A stretch of 64,000 nucleotides of DNA from Gemella sp. zg-570 (GCF_018866345.1 NZ_CP076443.1:1494666-1558665), one strand, 5' to 3'; shown: positions 36,641 through 45,732, numbered from the stretch's first letter. Translations and numbers: made by a program. The notes: a model not told the origin generated them from the letters alone.

Positions 36641-36731
36641 GAAATATATTTTATTCTTAATATCAATAAAATTTTAAACTTTTATGAAAATCATAAAAAA
36701 TTATACATTCTGATTTTTGTAAAGTAAAAAT

Positions 36732-36764
36732 AAAAATAATGCCTACTTGTTAGACATTATTTTT
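36732..36764. terminator. terminator of the amidase gene
   Basis: AAAAATAATG / CATTATTTTT, 10-bp stem with a 13-base loop; T-rich on both sides. Confidence 0.7.
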
Positions 36765-36822
36765 ATTTTTTATTTTTTATTTTTTATTTTTTATTTTTTA
36801 TTTTTTATTTTTTATTTTTTTC
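36762..36822. repeat. (ATTTTTT)n 7-bp tandem repeat
   Basis: About eight consecutive 7-mers of ATTTTTT, reaching to the last codons/stop of the amidase gene (end 36812). Repeat-number change could extend or shorten the frame's tail and alter the terminator region. Confidence 0.85.
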
Positions 36823-38854
36823 TAATTTTGTAAAATACTGTTATTAAAAGTAGTAAAATAAAAATACTTCCTATAAGTAAATAAGGATTTAAATTTTTAG
36901 GTATTGCAGGCTTGCTATTTTCTTTTTCTATATCTACTTTTGAATTGTTTTCTTTTTTATCTAAAGAAGCAGTTCTTGTTTCTTCTTTTTTATTGTCTTT
37001 TATGTTTGAAGTATTGTTTTCTTTTAACTTAAAATTATTATTTAATATATTTTTTTCTGACTTAATTAAATTATCTTGTATGTTTTTATCTATATCTAAT
37101 GAAACATTACTAATTGCTACTGAATTGCCTCTTACTGCTGTATCTTTTTCTAAATCGCTATTTTGTTTTATTTCCGTTTTTTCCAAAGAATTATTAGATA
37201 TTTTTTCTTTTTCATATTCTTTTATACTTGATAAATTATTTTCTTTCAGCTTATAATTATCATTATCTAGTATACTTTTAGGTACTCTTCTTAAATTAAA
37301 TCTTCCCTTGTCTTGAGCAATCTTAGCAATATCCAATAAAATATCGTCCATCCCCCAAGAACCTGTCAACATCACACCAAGAGGTAGATTATTAGAAGAA
37401 ACATACATAGGAATTGAAAGGGCTGGCTCTCCTGTCAAGTTTGCAATTTGGGTAAATGGTGTTTTTACAAGCATAGGCTCCCACTGTCTGTTTAATAGTT
37501 TTAAACGTTCTTCTTGACTAAGTTGTTCAATATTTAACATATCTTCTAGGTCTTTTTTGTCAATATACATATCTGTATTGAGTGGGGCTGTTGTTGCTGT
37601 TGTCGGAGTTAGCAAGAGCGGAAAATTCTTGTGGAACATTTCCATTTTGTTTGTATATGTGGCTACACGTTTCCATACTTCGTCAACTTGTTTTTTTAGT
37701 TCCTTCTTATCCATATCTCTATAAGTAATATACAAGGCCCACACAAGGGGATCAACATCTTTTTTTGTATAGTTTTTTTCTGCTAATTTTTTTTCAAGAT
37801 TGCCAAAACCACCAGCACTGGCAATACTTAACAATGTATAATCACGCATAATATCACGACCATTTACTACCCACTCTACTTCTTTTACTGAAAAACCTTG
37901 TTCTTTAAAGAAGTCAACACTCTCCATTAGAGCTTCTTTTGCCTCCCTGCTTACCTCTGTTCCCATTGGAGAAATAGCTGTGTATCCTATTGGTAATGTT
38001 TTGATATCTGACACTCTTAGAGGAGTGGCTTTTTTATTACGAAGATGCTCTAATAAAACTTTAGCATCTTCTACATTTTTAGTTAGTGGAAAATGAACGG
38101 CAGGTGTTCTACTATCACGATTAGCATTATAAATCATACCACGACTAGGTTTTAATCCTACAAGTCCTGTCCAAGAAGCAGGGATACGAATAGATCCTCC
38201 TGCATCACTACCGCTTGCTATTGCAACCATACCACTTGAAATAGATGCCGCCGATCCACCAGATGAACCCCCTGCATTATAATCTGTATTCCAAGGATTA
38301 GACGTTGCACCATATAATTTTGAATCTGTGATATTTCTAAGCCCATACTCTGGATAATTAGTCTGCCCCAAGACTATAAAGCCCATTTTTTTCAATTCTC
38401 TTACCATAGAACCATCTGACTTTGAAATATTGCCCTTGTTAAAGACAAAACCATTAGTATTTTCTCCGCCCTTAGTAGTATGCCCCAAACCTTTTACTAA
38501 GATAGGAACTCCTAAAAATGGTTGTCCTGTATCTTCTAGTTCTTTGGATTCCTTAAGAGCTTCTTCTCTTTGAGTTGTGATAACAGCGTTTAAGTCTTTA
38601 TTTTTACTATCTATAACTTCATAAGCTAGTTTAACCAAGTCTTCACTAGTAACTTTTTTCTCTCTAACCAATTCGGCTAATTCTAAACCACTTTTGCTTT
38701 TATATTCCTCTAGCGTCAACTTGTAAGCTGGTCTATCTTTTTCAGATGATGCTATATTTGCTTCGTGTGGAACTTCTCTTGCATAAACCATACTTGACGA
38801 CATAAAAATATTTATTGCTAATAAAACCGCTATAAACTTATTTTTCTTTTGCAT
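36812..38854 (-). CDS. surface-anchored amidase signature enzyme
   Basis: 680 residues. Signal peptide (1-25, ending MVYAREV). Amidase-signature domain about 45-535 with the Ser-Ser-Lys triad: Lys in VPILVKGLGHTTKGG, Ser in GGSSGGSAASISSG, Ser in GSDAGGSIRIPASW. A repetitive Lys/Asn/Glu-rich region (about 540-650) holds two related units, KLKENNLSSIKEYEKE and KLKENNTSNIKDNKKE. The C-terminal helix (PYLLIGSIFILLLLITVFY) and RKK resemble a sortase-type tail but no LPxTG is present, so it is probably membrane-held. GatA-like amidases hydrolyse amides; substrate unknown. Confidence 0.87.
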   Translation of the reverse strand: MQKKNKFIAVLLAINIFMSSSMVYAREVPHEANIASSEKDRPAYKLTLEEYKSKSGLELAELVREKKVTSEDLVKLAYEVIDSKNKDLNAVITTQREEALKESKELEDTGQPFLGVPILVKGLGHTTKGGENTNGFVFNKGNISKSDGSMVRELKKMGFIVLGQTNYPEYGLRNITDSKLYGATSNPWNTDYNAGGSSGGSAASISSGMVAIASGSDAGGSIRIPASWTGLVGLKPSRGMIYNANRDSRTPAVHFPLTKNVEDAKVLLEHLRNKKATPLRVSDIKTLPIGYTAISPMGTEVSREAKEALMESVDFFKEQGFSVKEVEWVVNGRDIMRDYTLLSIASAGGFGNLEKKLAEKNYTKKDVDPLVWALYITYRDMDKKELKKQVDEVWKRVATYTNKMEMFHKNFPLLLTPTTATTAPLNTDMYIDKKDLEDMLNIEQLSQEERLKLLNRQWEPMLVKTPFTQIANLTGEPALSIPMYVSSNNLPLGVMLTGSWGMDDILLDIAKIAQDKGRFNLRRVPKSILDNDNYKLKENNLSSIKEYEKEKISNNSLEKTEIKQNSDLEKDTAVRGNSVAISNVSLDIDKNIQDNLIKSEKNILNNNFKLKENNTSNIKDNKKEETRTASLDKKENNSKVDIEKENSKPAIPKNLNPYLLIGSIFILLLLITVFYKIRKK

Positions 38855-39233
38855 ATATAATCTCCTTTTTTATATTAGTATTTATAATTATAACATTTTT
38901 TTAAAAAATATAATAAAAAATTTCTTTTAATATCAAAAATTTAAACTAAATTTAATTGATAATTATCTAATTAATTTTTTAAAACTATTATTTTATTTAA
39001 ATAAGGTATTAATTCTTCATTTACATAATAAATAGAAAATTCTTATTAATTGTTCTGTTAAAATTAATTTTATTACAAAACATAAATTCTATTATAAGCC
39101 AACTATATTAAGAAAATTTTTAGATAAGCTATTTTTAAAATTTAACTTTATTTAATTAGATATTAAATAATATTGAAAATTTAGTTTTTTTAGTATATAT
39201 TGTTCTTTACTCATAAAAAAATGAACCCTAAAA
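38855..39233. other. AT-rich intergenic region left of the IS3 element
   Basis: About 380 bases without a gene. Only the amidase leader (GGAGAT before its ATG) and, at the right end (39213-39233), the left half of a terminator split by the IS are recognised. Confidence 0.5.
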
Positions 39234-39331
39234 TAAGGTTACCCCATAAAGTTGTACCTAATACCAGAGTAAGCATTAATGCTAAGTCTGGTATTTCTTT
39301 ATATCTTTCCTACCCTAAAGATAGGAAATTT

Positions 39332-40165
39332 TTATGCTGTATTCTTCTTTCTATATTCTACTGGTGATAAGTATCCTAATTTTTCTTTTATCCTTTCATC
39401 GTTATAATATTTTATAAAATCTTTAATAGTTTGCTTTAATTGCTTATATGAATAGAATTTGTGTCCGTAATATATTTCTTGTTTTAATATTCCAAAGAAG
39501 TTTTCCATTGGTGAGTTGTCTAAGCAGTCGCCTTTTCGGGACATAGATTGGATGATACCATTAGTTTCTAGTTTTGATGTGTATTGTTTTATTTGGTATG
39601 CCCAGCCTTGATATGAATGAAATATTCTTTCTCCTTTGATTTTGTTTGTTATTTCTATTGCTCTATCTAAGGCTTTTAGGATTGGTTCTATTGTTGGTTG
39701 TTTTGATATTTCATAGCTTAGTATTTCACTGTTGTACATATCTAAGTATGGGTTTAAATAGAGTTTCTTTATTTGATAGGTTCCTGTTTTATCTTTTTCT
39801 AAATACTTAAATTCTGTTGTGTCTGTTGTTATTTTTGTGTATGGTTTTTCTACTTTGAAATTTCTTCTTATTTTGTTGTCTGATATTTTTCCAACTCTTC
39901 CTTTGTAGGATGAGTACTTTCTGGATTTTCTTGAATAACTTTTTACTTGAAGTTTTAGCTTTTGAACTAATCGTTGTACTTTCTTTTTGTTTATTATCAG
40001 TCCTGATTTTTTTAACATGGCTGTTATTCTTCTGTAGCCATAGTTTGGATTTTCATTTCTTATGTTGAGTATTTTGTTTTCTATTTCTATATCTTTATTC
40101 GGTCTATTTAAACGTTTTTGCCAATACATATATGTTGATTTGGCAAGATGAAAGTATTTTAACAA
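39332..40165 (-). CDS. IS3-family transposase OrfB (rve integrase core)
   Basis: 277 residues as opened at ATG 40165; coding sense continues upstream in the same frame (TIAQTIEVLRDKYKLKDLLK), so the native product is a frameshift or slippage fusion. HTH_21-like start YFHLAKSTYMYWQKR, ENPNYGYRRITAMLKKSG, then the DDE core: ITTDTTEF (D), DNSPMENFFGILKQE (D...E region), YNDERIKEKLGYLSPVEYRK at the end. Confidence 0.88.
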   Translation of the reverse strand: MLKYFHLAKSTYMYWQKRLNRPNKDIEIENKILNIRNENPNYGYRRITAMLKKSGLIINKKKVQRLVQKLKLQVKSYSRKSRKYSSYKGRVGKISDNKIRRNFKVEKPYTKITTDTTEFKYLEKDKTGTYQIKKLYLNPYLDMYNSEILSYEISKQPTIEPILKALDRAIEITNKIKGERIFHSYQGWAYQIKQYTSKLETNGIIQSMSRKGDCLDNSPMENFFGILKQEIYYGHKFYSYKQLKQTIKDFIKYYNDERIKEKLGYLSPVEYRKKNTA

Positions 40166-40247
40166 GTCTTTTAGTTTGTATTTGTCTCTTAGGACCTCGA
40201 TTGTTTGAGCAATTGTTTTATTTCTGCATCTGTCATTTGAGACAATT

Positions 40248-40754
40248 CTATCTTTTTTTTATTACATCATTTTCTAGTTGAAGCCAATAGTTTTTTTCTT
40301 CTAATTGCTTTATCTTTTCTTTTAACTGTGCTTGTGTTAATGAGTTTCTCTCTACTTTAGTATCTTTTAAATTTTTACGAAACTTTGGCATTTTTGAAGT
40401 TCTTCCTCTCTTTTTAGGTTTTAGTCCTTCTATGTCTTTTTCTCTAAAGGCATTTACCCATCTTACTATTATTGATGGATTGTTTATTTTTAGTTCATTT
40501 GCTAGGCTTTGATAGGACATTTCTCCCCTTAAATACAAGTTTACTACATTTAACTTAAATTCCAAAGTGTATTGTGTATTTTTCCTTTTTACTTTTAGTC
40601 CTTCATATCCTTGTGTCTTGTATGCATTTACCCATGTTATTATTATGCTTTTATTTGGTATTGAGTATTTATATGTTAAATTTTTATATGAGATGTTTGT
40701 TTCTAAATATTCTTTTACTACTTTCATTTTAAATTCTGTACTATATTTTGCCAT
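40248..40754 (-). CDS. IS3-family OrfA (helix-turn-helix)
   Basis: 168 residues with two helix-turn-helix modules (FKMKVVKEYLETNISYKNL; TLEFKLNVVNLYLRGEMSYQ) and a C-terminal leucine-zipper-like coiled coil (KEKIKQLEEKNYWLQLENDV). It ends at IKKR-TAG on an A8G run where IS3 elements shift frame. AAAGGAGG lies before the ATG. Confidence 0.88.
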   Translation of the reverse strand: MAKYSTEFKMKVVKEYLETNISYKNLTYKYSIPNKSIIITWVNAYKTQGYEGLKVKRKNTQYTLEFKLNVVNLYLRGEMSYQSLANELKINNPSIIVRWVNAFREKDIEGLKPKKRGRTSKMPKFRKNLKDTKVERNSLTQAQLKEKIKQLEEKNYWLQLENDVIKKR

Positions 40755-40870
40755 TAAAAAACTGACCTCCTTTAGTTAGTTTTTAGGTCTAACTTTTGGG
40801 GGTCAGTTCAAAAGAGTTCATTTTTTTATAATTTTTTCTTGTTAATTTCTATTATATTTTACAATAAAAA

Positions 40871-42805
40871 TTATTTTTTAACTGTTTTTAATGAAACTAT
40901 AAGTAATACTGCTCCTATTACGGCACCGATAAGCATTGCTAGTAGGTACATTACAGGATTTGTTACCCCACCTGCTACTACTGCAAAAATTCCTCCGTGA
41001 GGTGCTTTTGATACGATACCGAATATCATACTTAAAGCTCCAGCAACTCCAGCCCCTACGAATAAAGGTGGAATTACACGCAACGGATTACTTGCTGCAA
41101 AAGGAATAGCTCCCTCTGTGATAAAGGCAAGACCCATTACATAGTTTACCAAAGCTCCCTCTCTTTGTGATGCTGGCCATATATTTTTGCTAACTGTTGC
41201 TGAAAGAGCGATAGCTAAAGGAGGAACCATCCCCCCAACCATAACAGCTGCCATTACATCACTTCCTAATGTTCCAGCAGAAGCTAAAAGTCCTGTTCCA
41301 GTTACATAAGCTGCCTTGTTGATTGGACCACCCATGTCAATAGCCATCATAGCACCAACAACAAATCCAACTAGTAATTTACCACTACCGTTTAAACCTT
41401 CAATAAATCCTTTTAAGCCTTCCATAACGCTTGCCATAGGTGCATTAATTACATAAATCATAAGAGTGCCCATAAGTGATGTTCCTAAGATTGGGAAGAT
41501 AAATATTGGTTTAAGACCATCTAAAGAACGTGGTAACCATGAGAATAAGTATTTAAGAACTTGAACAATTCCTCCAGCTAGGAAACCAGCTACTAAGGCT
41601 CCTAAGAAACCAGATGGAGTATATGTAAGTAATTCATTACCTGCTGCTAGACCAAGAATACTTGGGTTTGCTAAAATACCACCAAACACACCAATAATAA
41701 ATCCAGGTCTGTCTGCTATACTACGTCCAATAAAACCAGCAAGAATTGGTAACATCATAGAGAATGCTATCTGCCCAAACCAGAAAATTACAGCTGCAAA
41801 GGCGTTATAATCATCTGCTTTAGGGTCATATGATGTTATCCCCCAAATAAATGATAGGGCTATAAGCATACCACCAGCTACTACGAATGGCAACATGTTA
41901 CTTACACCTTCCATTAGGTGTTTATAAGCACGTCGTCCTAAACTTTCGTTTGCTGTATCTTCATCTGTACTTACATCGCCATTGTGTACATATTTTGGAG
42001 TTTTACCATCTATTATATTTTGTAATAATTCTTTAGGCTTATTAATACCGTCTGCTACTTTTGTTATAATAGCTGGTTTTCCATTAAATCGTGCAACCTC
42101 AACTTTTTTATCAGCTGCAACTATAACACCAACTGCTCTGTCAATATCTTCTTTTGTTAATTTATTTTCTACACCGATTTGACCATTAGTTTCAACCTTA
42201 ATATCTACTCCTAACTCTTTAGCTGTTTCTTTTAATTTTTCAGCTGCCATAAATGTATGGGCGATACCTGTTGGACAAGCAGTTACTGCAACTACATAAG
42301 GTTTTTCATCTGATGTTTTTGTTGCTTCTTCAGCTTTAGGAGCTTCATTTTTAGCAACAAATTTTTCAAAAACTTCTTTTACATCTTCTGCCTTAGTTGC
42401 TTTTTCTAAACCAGCTTTAACATCGCTATCCATAAGAGCCATAGATAGTGTAGATAAGGCTTTAAGGTGTTCATCAGCGCCACCAGATGGTGCACATATC
42501 ATAAAAATATGTTTGGCTGCAAGTCCGTCAAAACTTTCCCACTCTACACCAGCATCACTTTTGGCATATATTACAGTCGCTTCTTTAAAATCATCACTCT
42601 TAGCGTGAGGTATAGCTATAGCTTCTCCAACACCAGTAGTAGATTGAGCTTCTCTTTCTAATAAGGCTTGTAAAAAACTATCCTTGCTAGCTATTACATT
42701 TTTTTCTACTAACATAGTCGTTAGTTTATCAAGTGCTTCTTTTTTATCAGTAGCACTAAAATTAAATTGAACTAAATCATAATTTATTAATGAAGTTAAT
42801 TTCAT
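40871..42805 (-). CDS. fruA: fructose-specific PTS enzyme IIABC
   Basis: 644 residues. EIIA about 1-150 (phosphorylated His in AIAIPHAKSDDF), EIIB about 168-265 (phosphocysteine in VAVTACPTGIAHTFMAAEK), EIIC about 290-640 with around nine helices (NMLPFVVAGGMLIALSFIWG; DMGGPINKAAYVTGTGLLAS). Imports fructose as fructose-1-phosphate, which FruK then phosphorylates. Last gene of fruR-fruK-fruA; AAGGAGA lies 7 bases before the ATG. Its terminator is interrupted by the IS3 element. Confidence 0.96.
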   Translation of the reverse strand: MKLTSLINYDLVQFNFSATDKKEALDKLTTMLVEKNVIASKDSFLQALLEREAQSTTGVGEAIAIPHAKSDDFKEATVIYAKSDAGVEWESFDGLAAKHIFMICAPSGGADEHLKALSTLSMALMDSDVKAGLEKATKAEDVKEVFEKFVAKNEAPKAEEATKTSDEKPYVVAVTACPTGIAHTFMAAEKLKETAKELGVDIKVETNGQIGVENKLTKEDIDRAVGVIVAADKKVEVARFNGKPAIITKVADGINKPKELLQNIIDGKTPKYVHNGDVSTDEDTANESLGRRAYKHLMEGVSNMLPFVVAGGMLIALSFIWGITSYDPKADDYNAFAAVIFWFGQIAFSMMLPILAGFIGRSIADRPGFIIGVFGGILANPSILGLAAGNELLTYTPSGFLGALVAGFLAGGIVQVLKYLFSWLPRSLDGLKPIFIFPILGTSLMGTLMIYVINAPMASVMEGLKGFIEGLNGSGKLLVGFVVGAMMAIDMGGPINKAAYVTGTGLLASAGTLGSDVMAAVMVGGMVPPLAIALSATVSKNIWPASQREGALVNYVMGLAFITEGAIPFAASNPLRVIPPLFVGAGVAGALSMIFGIVSKAPHGGIFAVVAGGVTNPVMYLLAMLIGAVIGAVLLIVSLKTVKK

Positions 42806-42825
42806 TTTATTCTCCTTTTATTAAA

Positions 42826-42873
42826 TTTATTTTAATGATTTTAATTAATTTTATTTTAATGATTTTAATTAAT
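42826..42873. repeat. 24-bp tandem duplication between fruK and fruA
   Basis: TTTATTTTAATGATTTTAAT-type unit, two exact copies 24 bp apart (42826-42849, 42850-42873). The second copy overlaps the fruK stop codon, so the duplication lengthened the fruK-fruA spacer. Confidence 0.85.
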
Positions 42874-43782
42874 TTTATTTACTTGAATTTGTGGCAATAA
42901 AGATTCTATTAAATCCTTTTTCCCAACACCAGCAGAAAATGATGTTGCACCACCTGCTGCCGAAGCATATTTTAAGGCTTCTTTATAATCTTTTGTTTCA
43001 TCGTATTTAGCAACGAACATGGCTAACATACTATCTCCAGCTGCTGAGGTAGAAACTATTTTTCCTTTTGCTACATTAACAGTATATATTTCACCCTCAT
43101 GAGTAAGTAGCAAGGCTCCCTCTCCACCACGAGAAACCAAGACATTTTTTGCACCCTTGTCCTGTAATTTTCTTGCATACTCTAGTATATCATCTATACT
43201 TGTAATTTCTACACCAAACATTTCACCCAGTTCAAATTGATTAGGTTTTACAATGAATGGATTGTATTTTAAAGTTTCCAAAACTAAATCTTTGTTGCTA
43301 TCTATAATCAACTTAGCACCCTGATTTTTTACTTTTTCTGCAATTTTTACAAAATCACTTATTTGCATCCCTGTAATTATATTTCCTGAAAGAAATACTG
43401 TATCTAAAGAACTTAAAGTATCTAATTTTTCATAAAAAGATTTTAAGTTATCATTTGTTATTCCACTACTTTGACCGTTAATTTCTGTTTCGCTATCGGC
43501 TATTAATTTAATATTAATACGAGTTTTACCTGCCGTTTCAACAAAATCTGTTACTACTCCTTGCTTTTCTAATTCACTTTTAATAAAAGCACCCGTAAAA
43601 CCAGAAACAAAACCTAGAGCCTTGGTTTTTTTACCTATATTATTCAGCAACATAGATATATTTATTCCCTTACCACCAACTACATATTCTGCTTCATTAG
43701 TTCTGTTTAGCTTACCTAGTTCTAATTTCTCAGGTCTAACAAGCATATCGATAGCTGGATTTAATGTTATTGTGTAATACAC
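42865..43782 (-). CDS. fruK: 1-phosphofructokinase
   Basis: 305 residues, PfkB family. Start chosen at GTG 43782 (VYYTITLNPAIDMLVR), 1 base after the fruR stop with AAGGAGG 9 bases upstream; the longer frame from 43845 runs into fruR. NEAEYVVGGKGINISMLLNN at the N-terminus and the C-terminal STSAAGDSMLAMFVA anion-hole motif (catalytic Asp) are canonical. Converts fructose-1-phosphate to fructose-1,6-bisphosphate. Confidence 0.95.
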   Translation of the reverse strand: MYYTITLNPAIDMLVRPEKLELGKLNRTNEAEYVVGGKGINISMLLNNIGKKTKALGFVSGFTGAFIKSELEKQGVVTDFVETAGKTRINIKLIADSETEINGQSSGITNDNLKSFYEKLDTLSSLDTVFLSGNIITGMQISDFVKIAEKVKNQGAKLIIDSNKDLVLETLKYNPFIVKPNQFELGEMFGVEITSIDDILEYARKLQDKGAKNVLVSRGGEGALLLTHEGEIYTVNVAKGKIVSTSAAGDSMLAMFVAKYDETKDYKEALKYASAAGGATSFSAGVGKKDLIESLLPQIQVNKIN

Positions 43783-43783
43783 C

Positions 43784-44530
43784 CTATCCCTCCTTTTTAA
43801 TTTTAATAATATTGTATTGATTATGATATTTTTCAGGTGCCTCATAAGTTACAATAGTAGATTCATCAAAATTTGAAAATTTATAAAATTTTCTGTGGTC
43901 GAATTTAGATATATCTGCTAAAATAAATTTTCTTTTGCTATTTTTTATAGCCAAAGATTTTAATATAGCCTCATTTTCATCAGCCGTAGATATACCAAAA
44001 TCCAAATCCACTCCATTACAACCTATAAAACACACATCAAAACTATATTTAGAAAGTTGTTCATAAGCATTCATACCGATTATAGCTTGGGTTGAATGTT
44101 TAATAAGTCCACCCAATATTATTGTGTGTATCTTATTATCTAACAATTTTCTTAAGTGATAAGCAGAATTAGTAATTACCTTGATATTTCTATTTTTTAA
44201 ATAGTCAATCATCTCATAAGTTGATGTCCCAGAATCCAAATATATAGTTTGCCCATTTTCTATAAAATTCTCACAAACATATTTAGCAACTTCTTTTTTA
44301 TCTAAAGTAAATTCAGATTTTTTAGAAGTAATATTACTTTCTAGACCTCTTGTAGAATTTTTCTTGGCAGCTCCACCATGAGTTCTAAAAATTAAATTTT
44401 TTTCTTCTAATAAACTTAAATCTCTTCTTATAGTTGCTTCAGAAACATCACAAACAAGAACTAATTCTTGTAGAGAAACAATATTTTTCTCTTCTAATAA
44501 TTGTAAAATTTTTCTTCTTCTCTCATTCAT
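43784..44530 (-). CDS. fruR: DeoR-family fructose operon repressor
   Basis: 248 residues. DeoR HTH at 1-55 (RRRKILQLLEEKNIVSLQEL; SEATIRRDLSLLEEKNLI), then a DeoRC sensor domain with YLDSGTSTYEMIDYL and GCNGVDLDFGISTADENEA. Family members respond to fructose-1-phosphate. First gene of fruRKA, with an operator-like palindrome on its own promoter. Confidence 0.93.
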   Translation of the reverse strand: MNERRRKILQLLEEKNIVSLQELVLVCDVSEATIRRDLSLLEEKNLIFRTHGGAAKKNSTRGLESNITSKKSEFTLDKKEVAKYVCENFIENGQTIYLDSGTSTYEMIDYLKNRNIKVITNSAYHLRKLLDNKIHTIILGGLIKHSTQAIIGMNAYEQLSKYSFDVCFIGCNGVDLDFGISTADENEAILKSLAIKNSKRKFILADISKFDHRKFYKFSNFDESTIVTYEAPEKYHNQYNIIKIKKEG

Positions 44531-44551
44531 ACTTTTCCCTCATACAAAGAA

Positions 44552-44583
44552 ATTATAATTAATTTTTTTGATTAAAACAATCA
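44552..44583 (-). promoter_or_regulatory. fruRKA promoter with operator-like palindrome
   Basis: Minus strand TTGTTT (44580-44575), 17-base spacer, TATAAT (44557-44552). The palindrome TGATT-N5-AATCA (44569-44583) covers the -35, fitting autoregulation by FruR. Confidence 0.65.
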
Positions 44584-44602
44584 TTTTATTTATATTTTGC
44601 AC

Positions 44603-44639
44603 AAAAACGAGCATATTTTCAAAAAATATGCTCGTTTTT
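44603..44639. terminator. terminator of the SH3-domain protein gene
   Basis: AAAAACGAGCATATTTT-C-AAAAAATATGCTCGTTTTT, nearly perfect 17-bp stem, between the SH3 gene stop and the fruR promoter. Confidence 0.9.
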
Positions 44640-44664
44640 CTAAGTTTATTTGATTGTTTTTCAT

Positions 44665-45732
44665 TTAATAAAGTAAATCAGACCTTATCCAACCTTCTTT
44701 GCCATCATATACTACCCTAGACCAGTATTCCCCTGCATCATTAAGAAGAGTATATAATTCTTGAACAACATAACCTTGTCTTACTGCATCTAATATAAGA
44801 CTTGTATCATTAGGTTCTTGCCTTAAATTAACACCAATTTCTGGAATAACTGTTTTTGAAACTTCATAAATCGGTGCTTTTTCTACTGTTGAACTAGGTG
44901 TAACTTCAGTAATTATAATTTCTTCTTGTTCTTGTGTATCTGGTCTTGCTACATTTGCAACTTCATTTGAAGCAGACTGTGCTGTATCTTCAGCCACTCT
45001 TTCTTCTGGTGTAGCATTTTCTTCTGCAACCTTATCTTCAATCACTTTTTCTTCAACTTTATTTTCTTTTTCTTTTTCAGCTAAACCACTAACAGTATAA
45101 GTCTTTTTAAATTCACCACTAACATGTAAATTATATTTTTTAATATCTTCTTCTTTTAGCTTAATAGTAACATCAACCCTATCACCATTTTTTAAGTCAC
45201 TATTTTTACTATAAGATATTTCAGGTTTTTTTAATGCTTCATTTAATTCAGAATTATTAACTTTGGTATTTGTAACTTCTGGAACTTTTTTAATTTCTAT
45301 ATTAGCCTTACCTTGACCCTCATTTCCACTAGTAACAAAATTCACCTCATAAGCTGATAAATTTATATTCGCTTGCTTATTGTCATTAAAAAATCTCTGA
45401 TATGCAAAATAAGTTGCAATTAAAGCTATAATTATAGCAAATATAGAAACTACATATGAAAATTTAAGTATTTTTGTTTTTTTAGTTCCTTCTTGTTTGT
45501 TATTATTAGCTTTTATTGGATTTCCATATTCATCACAGTAAACCTTATATTTTTTTCCTGCTTTATCATAATCAATAAAATATAAATTTCCTGCTTTATC
45601 TTGATATATCTCTACTTCAACTTCCATTGGATTTCCGTACTTATCACAATAAACTTTATAGGGTTTGTTATTTTTATCATACTCTACAAAATAGAAGTTC
45701 CCCGCTCCATCTTGGTATATTTCTTTTTTCAT
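44665..45732 (-). CDS. membrane protein with two N-terminal repeats and extracellular SH3b domain
   Basis: 355 residues with no signal peptide. Residues 1-78 are two tandem copies of a 37-39-residue unit (EIYQDGAGNFYFVEYDKNNK..., EIYQDKAGNLYFIDYDKAGK..., each ending in VYCD-YGNP), presumably cytosolic. One transmembrane helix lies near 92-113 (SYVVSIFAIIIALIATYFAY). An extracellular region follows (about 125-220, beta-rich, VDVTIKLKEEDIKKYNL), then a Glu/Val/Ala-rich linker and a C-terminal SH3b domain (about 298-355, VNLRQEPNDTSLILDAVRQ; WSRVVYDGKEGWIRSDLLY) that likely binds the cell wall. Possible wall sensor; not a named family to me. Confidence 0.75.
   Translation of the reverse strand: MKKEIYQDGAGNFYFVEYDKNNKPYKVYCDKYGNPMEVEVEIYQDKAGNLYFIDYDKAGKKYKVYCDEYGNPIKANNNKQEGTKKTKILKFSYVVSIFAIIIALIATYFAYQRFFNDNKQANINLSAYEVNFVTSGNEGQGKANIEIKKVPEVTNTKVNNSELNEALKKPEISYSKNSDLKNGDRVDVTIKLKEEDIKKYNLHVSGEFKKTYTVSGLAEKEKENKVEEKVIEDKVAEENATPEERVAEDTAQSASNEVANVARPDTQEQEEIIITEVTPSSTVEKAPIYEVSKTVIPEIGVNLRQEPNDTSLILDAVRQGYVVQELYTLLNDAGEYWSRVVYDGKEGWIRSDLLY

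Larger units (their letters stand above)
39234..40810 (-). mobile_element. IS3-family (IS150 group) insertion sequence
   Basis: 1577 bp with orfA and orfB on the minus strand. Imperfect terminal inverted repeats: left from 39234 (TAAGGTTACCCCATAAAGTT), right on the opposite strand from 40810 (TGAACTGACCCCCAAAAGTT). Direct repeat AAA flanks both ends (39231-39233 and 40811-40813), a normal 3-bp IS3 target duplication. Removing the element and one AAA rebuilds a perfect-looking terminator hairpin. Confidence 0.8.

Noticed and set aside
36762..36822. CRISPR-like array
   Set aside because: It is a simple 7-bp tandem repeat without spacers; no other array-like pattern or cas gene occurs in the window.
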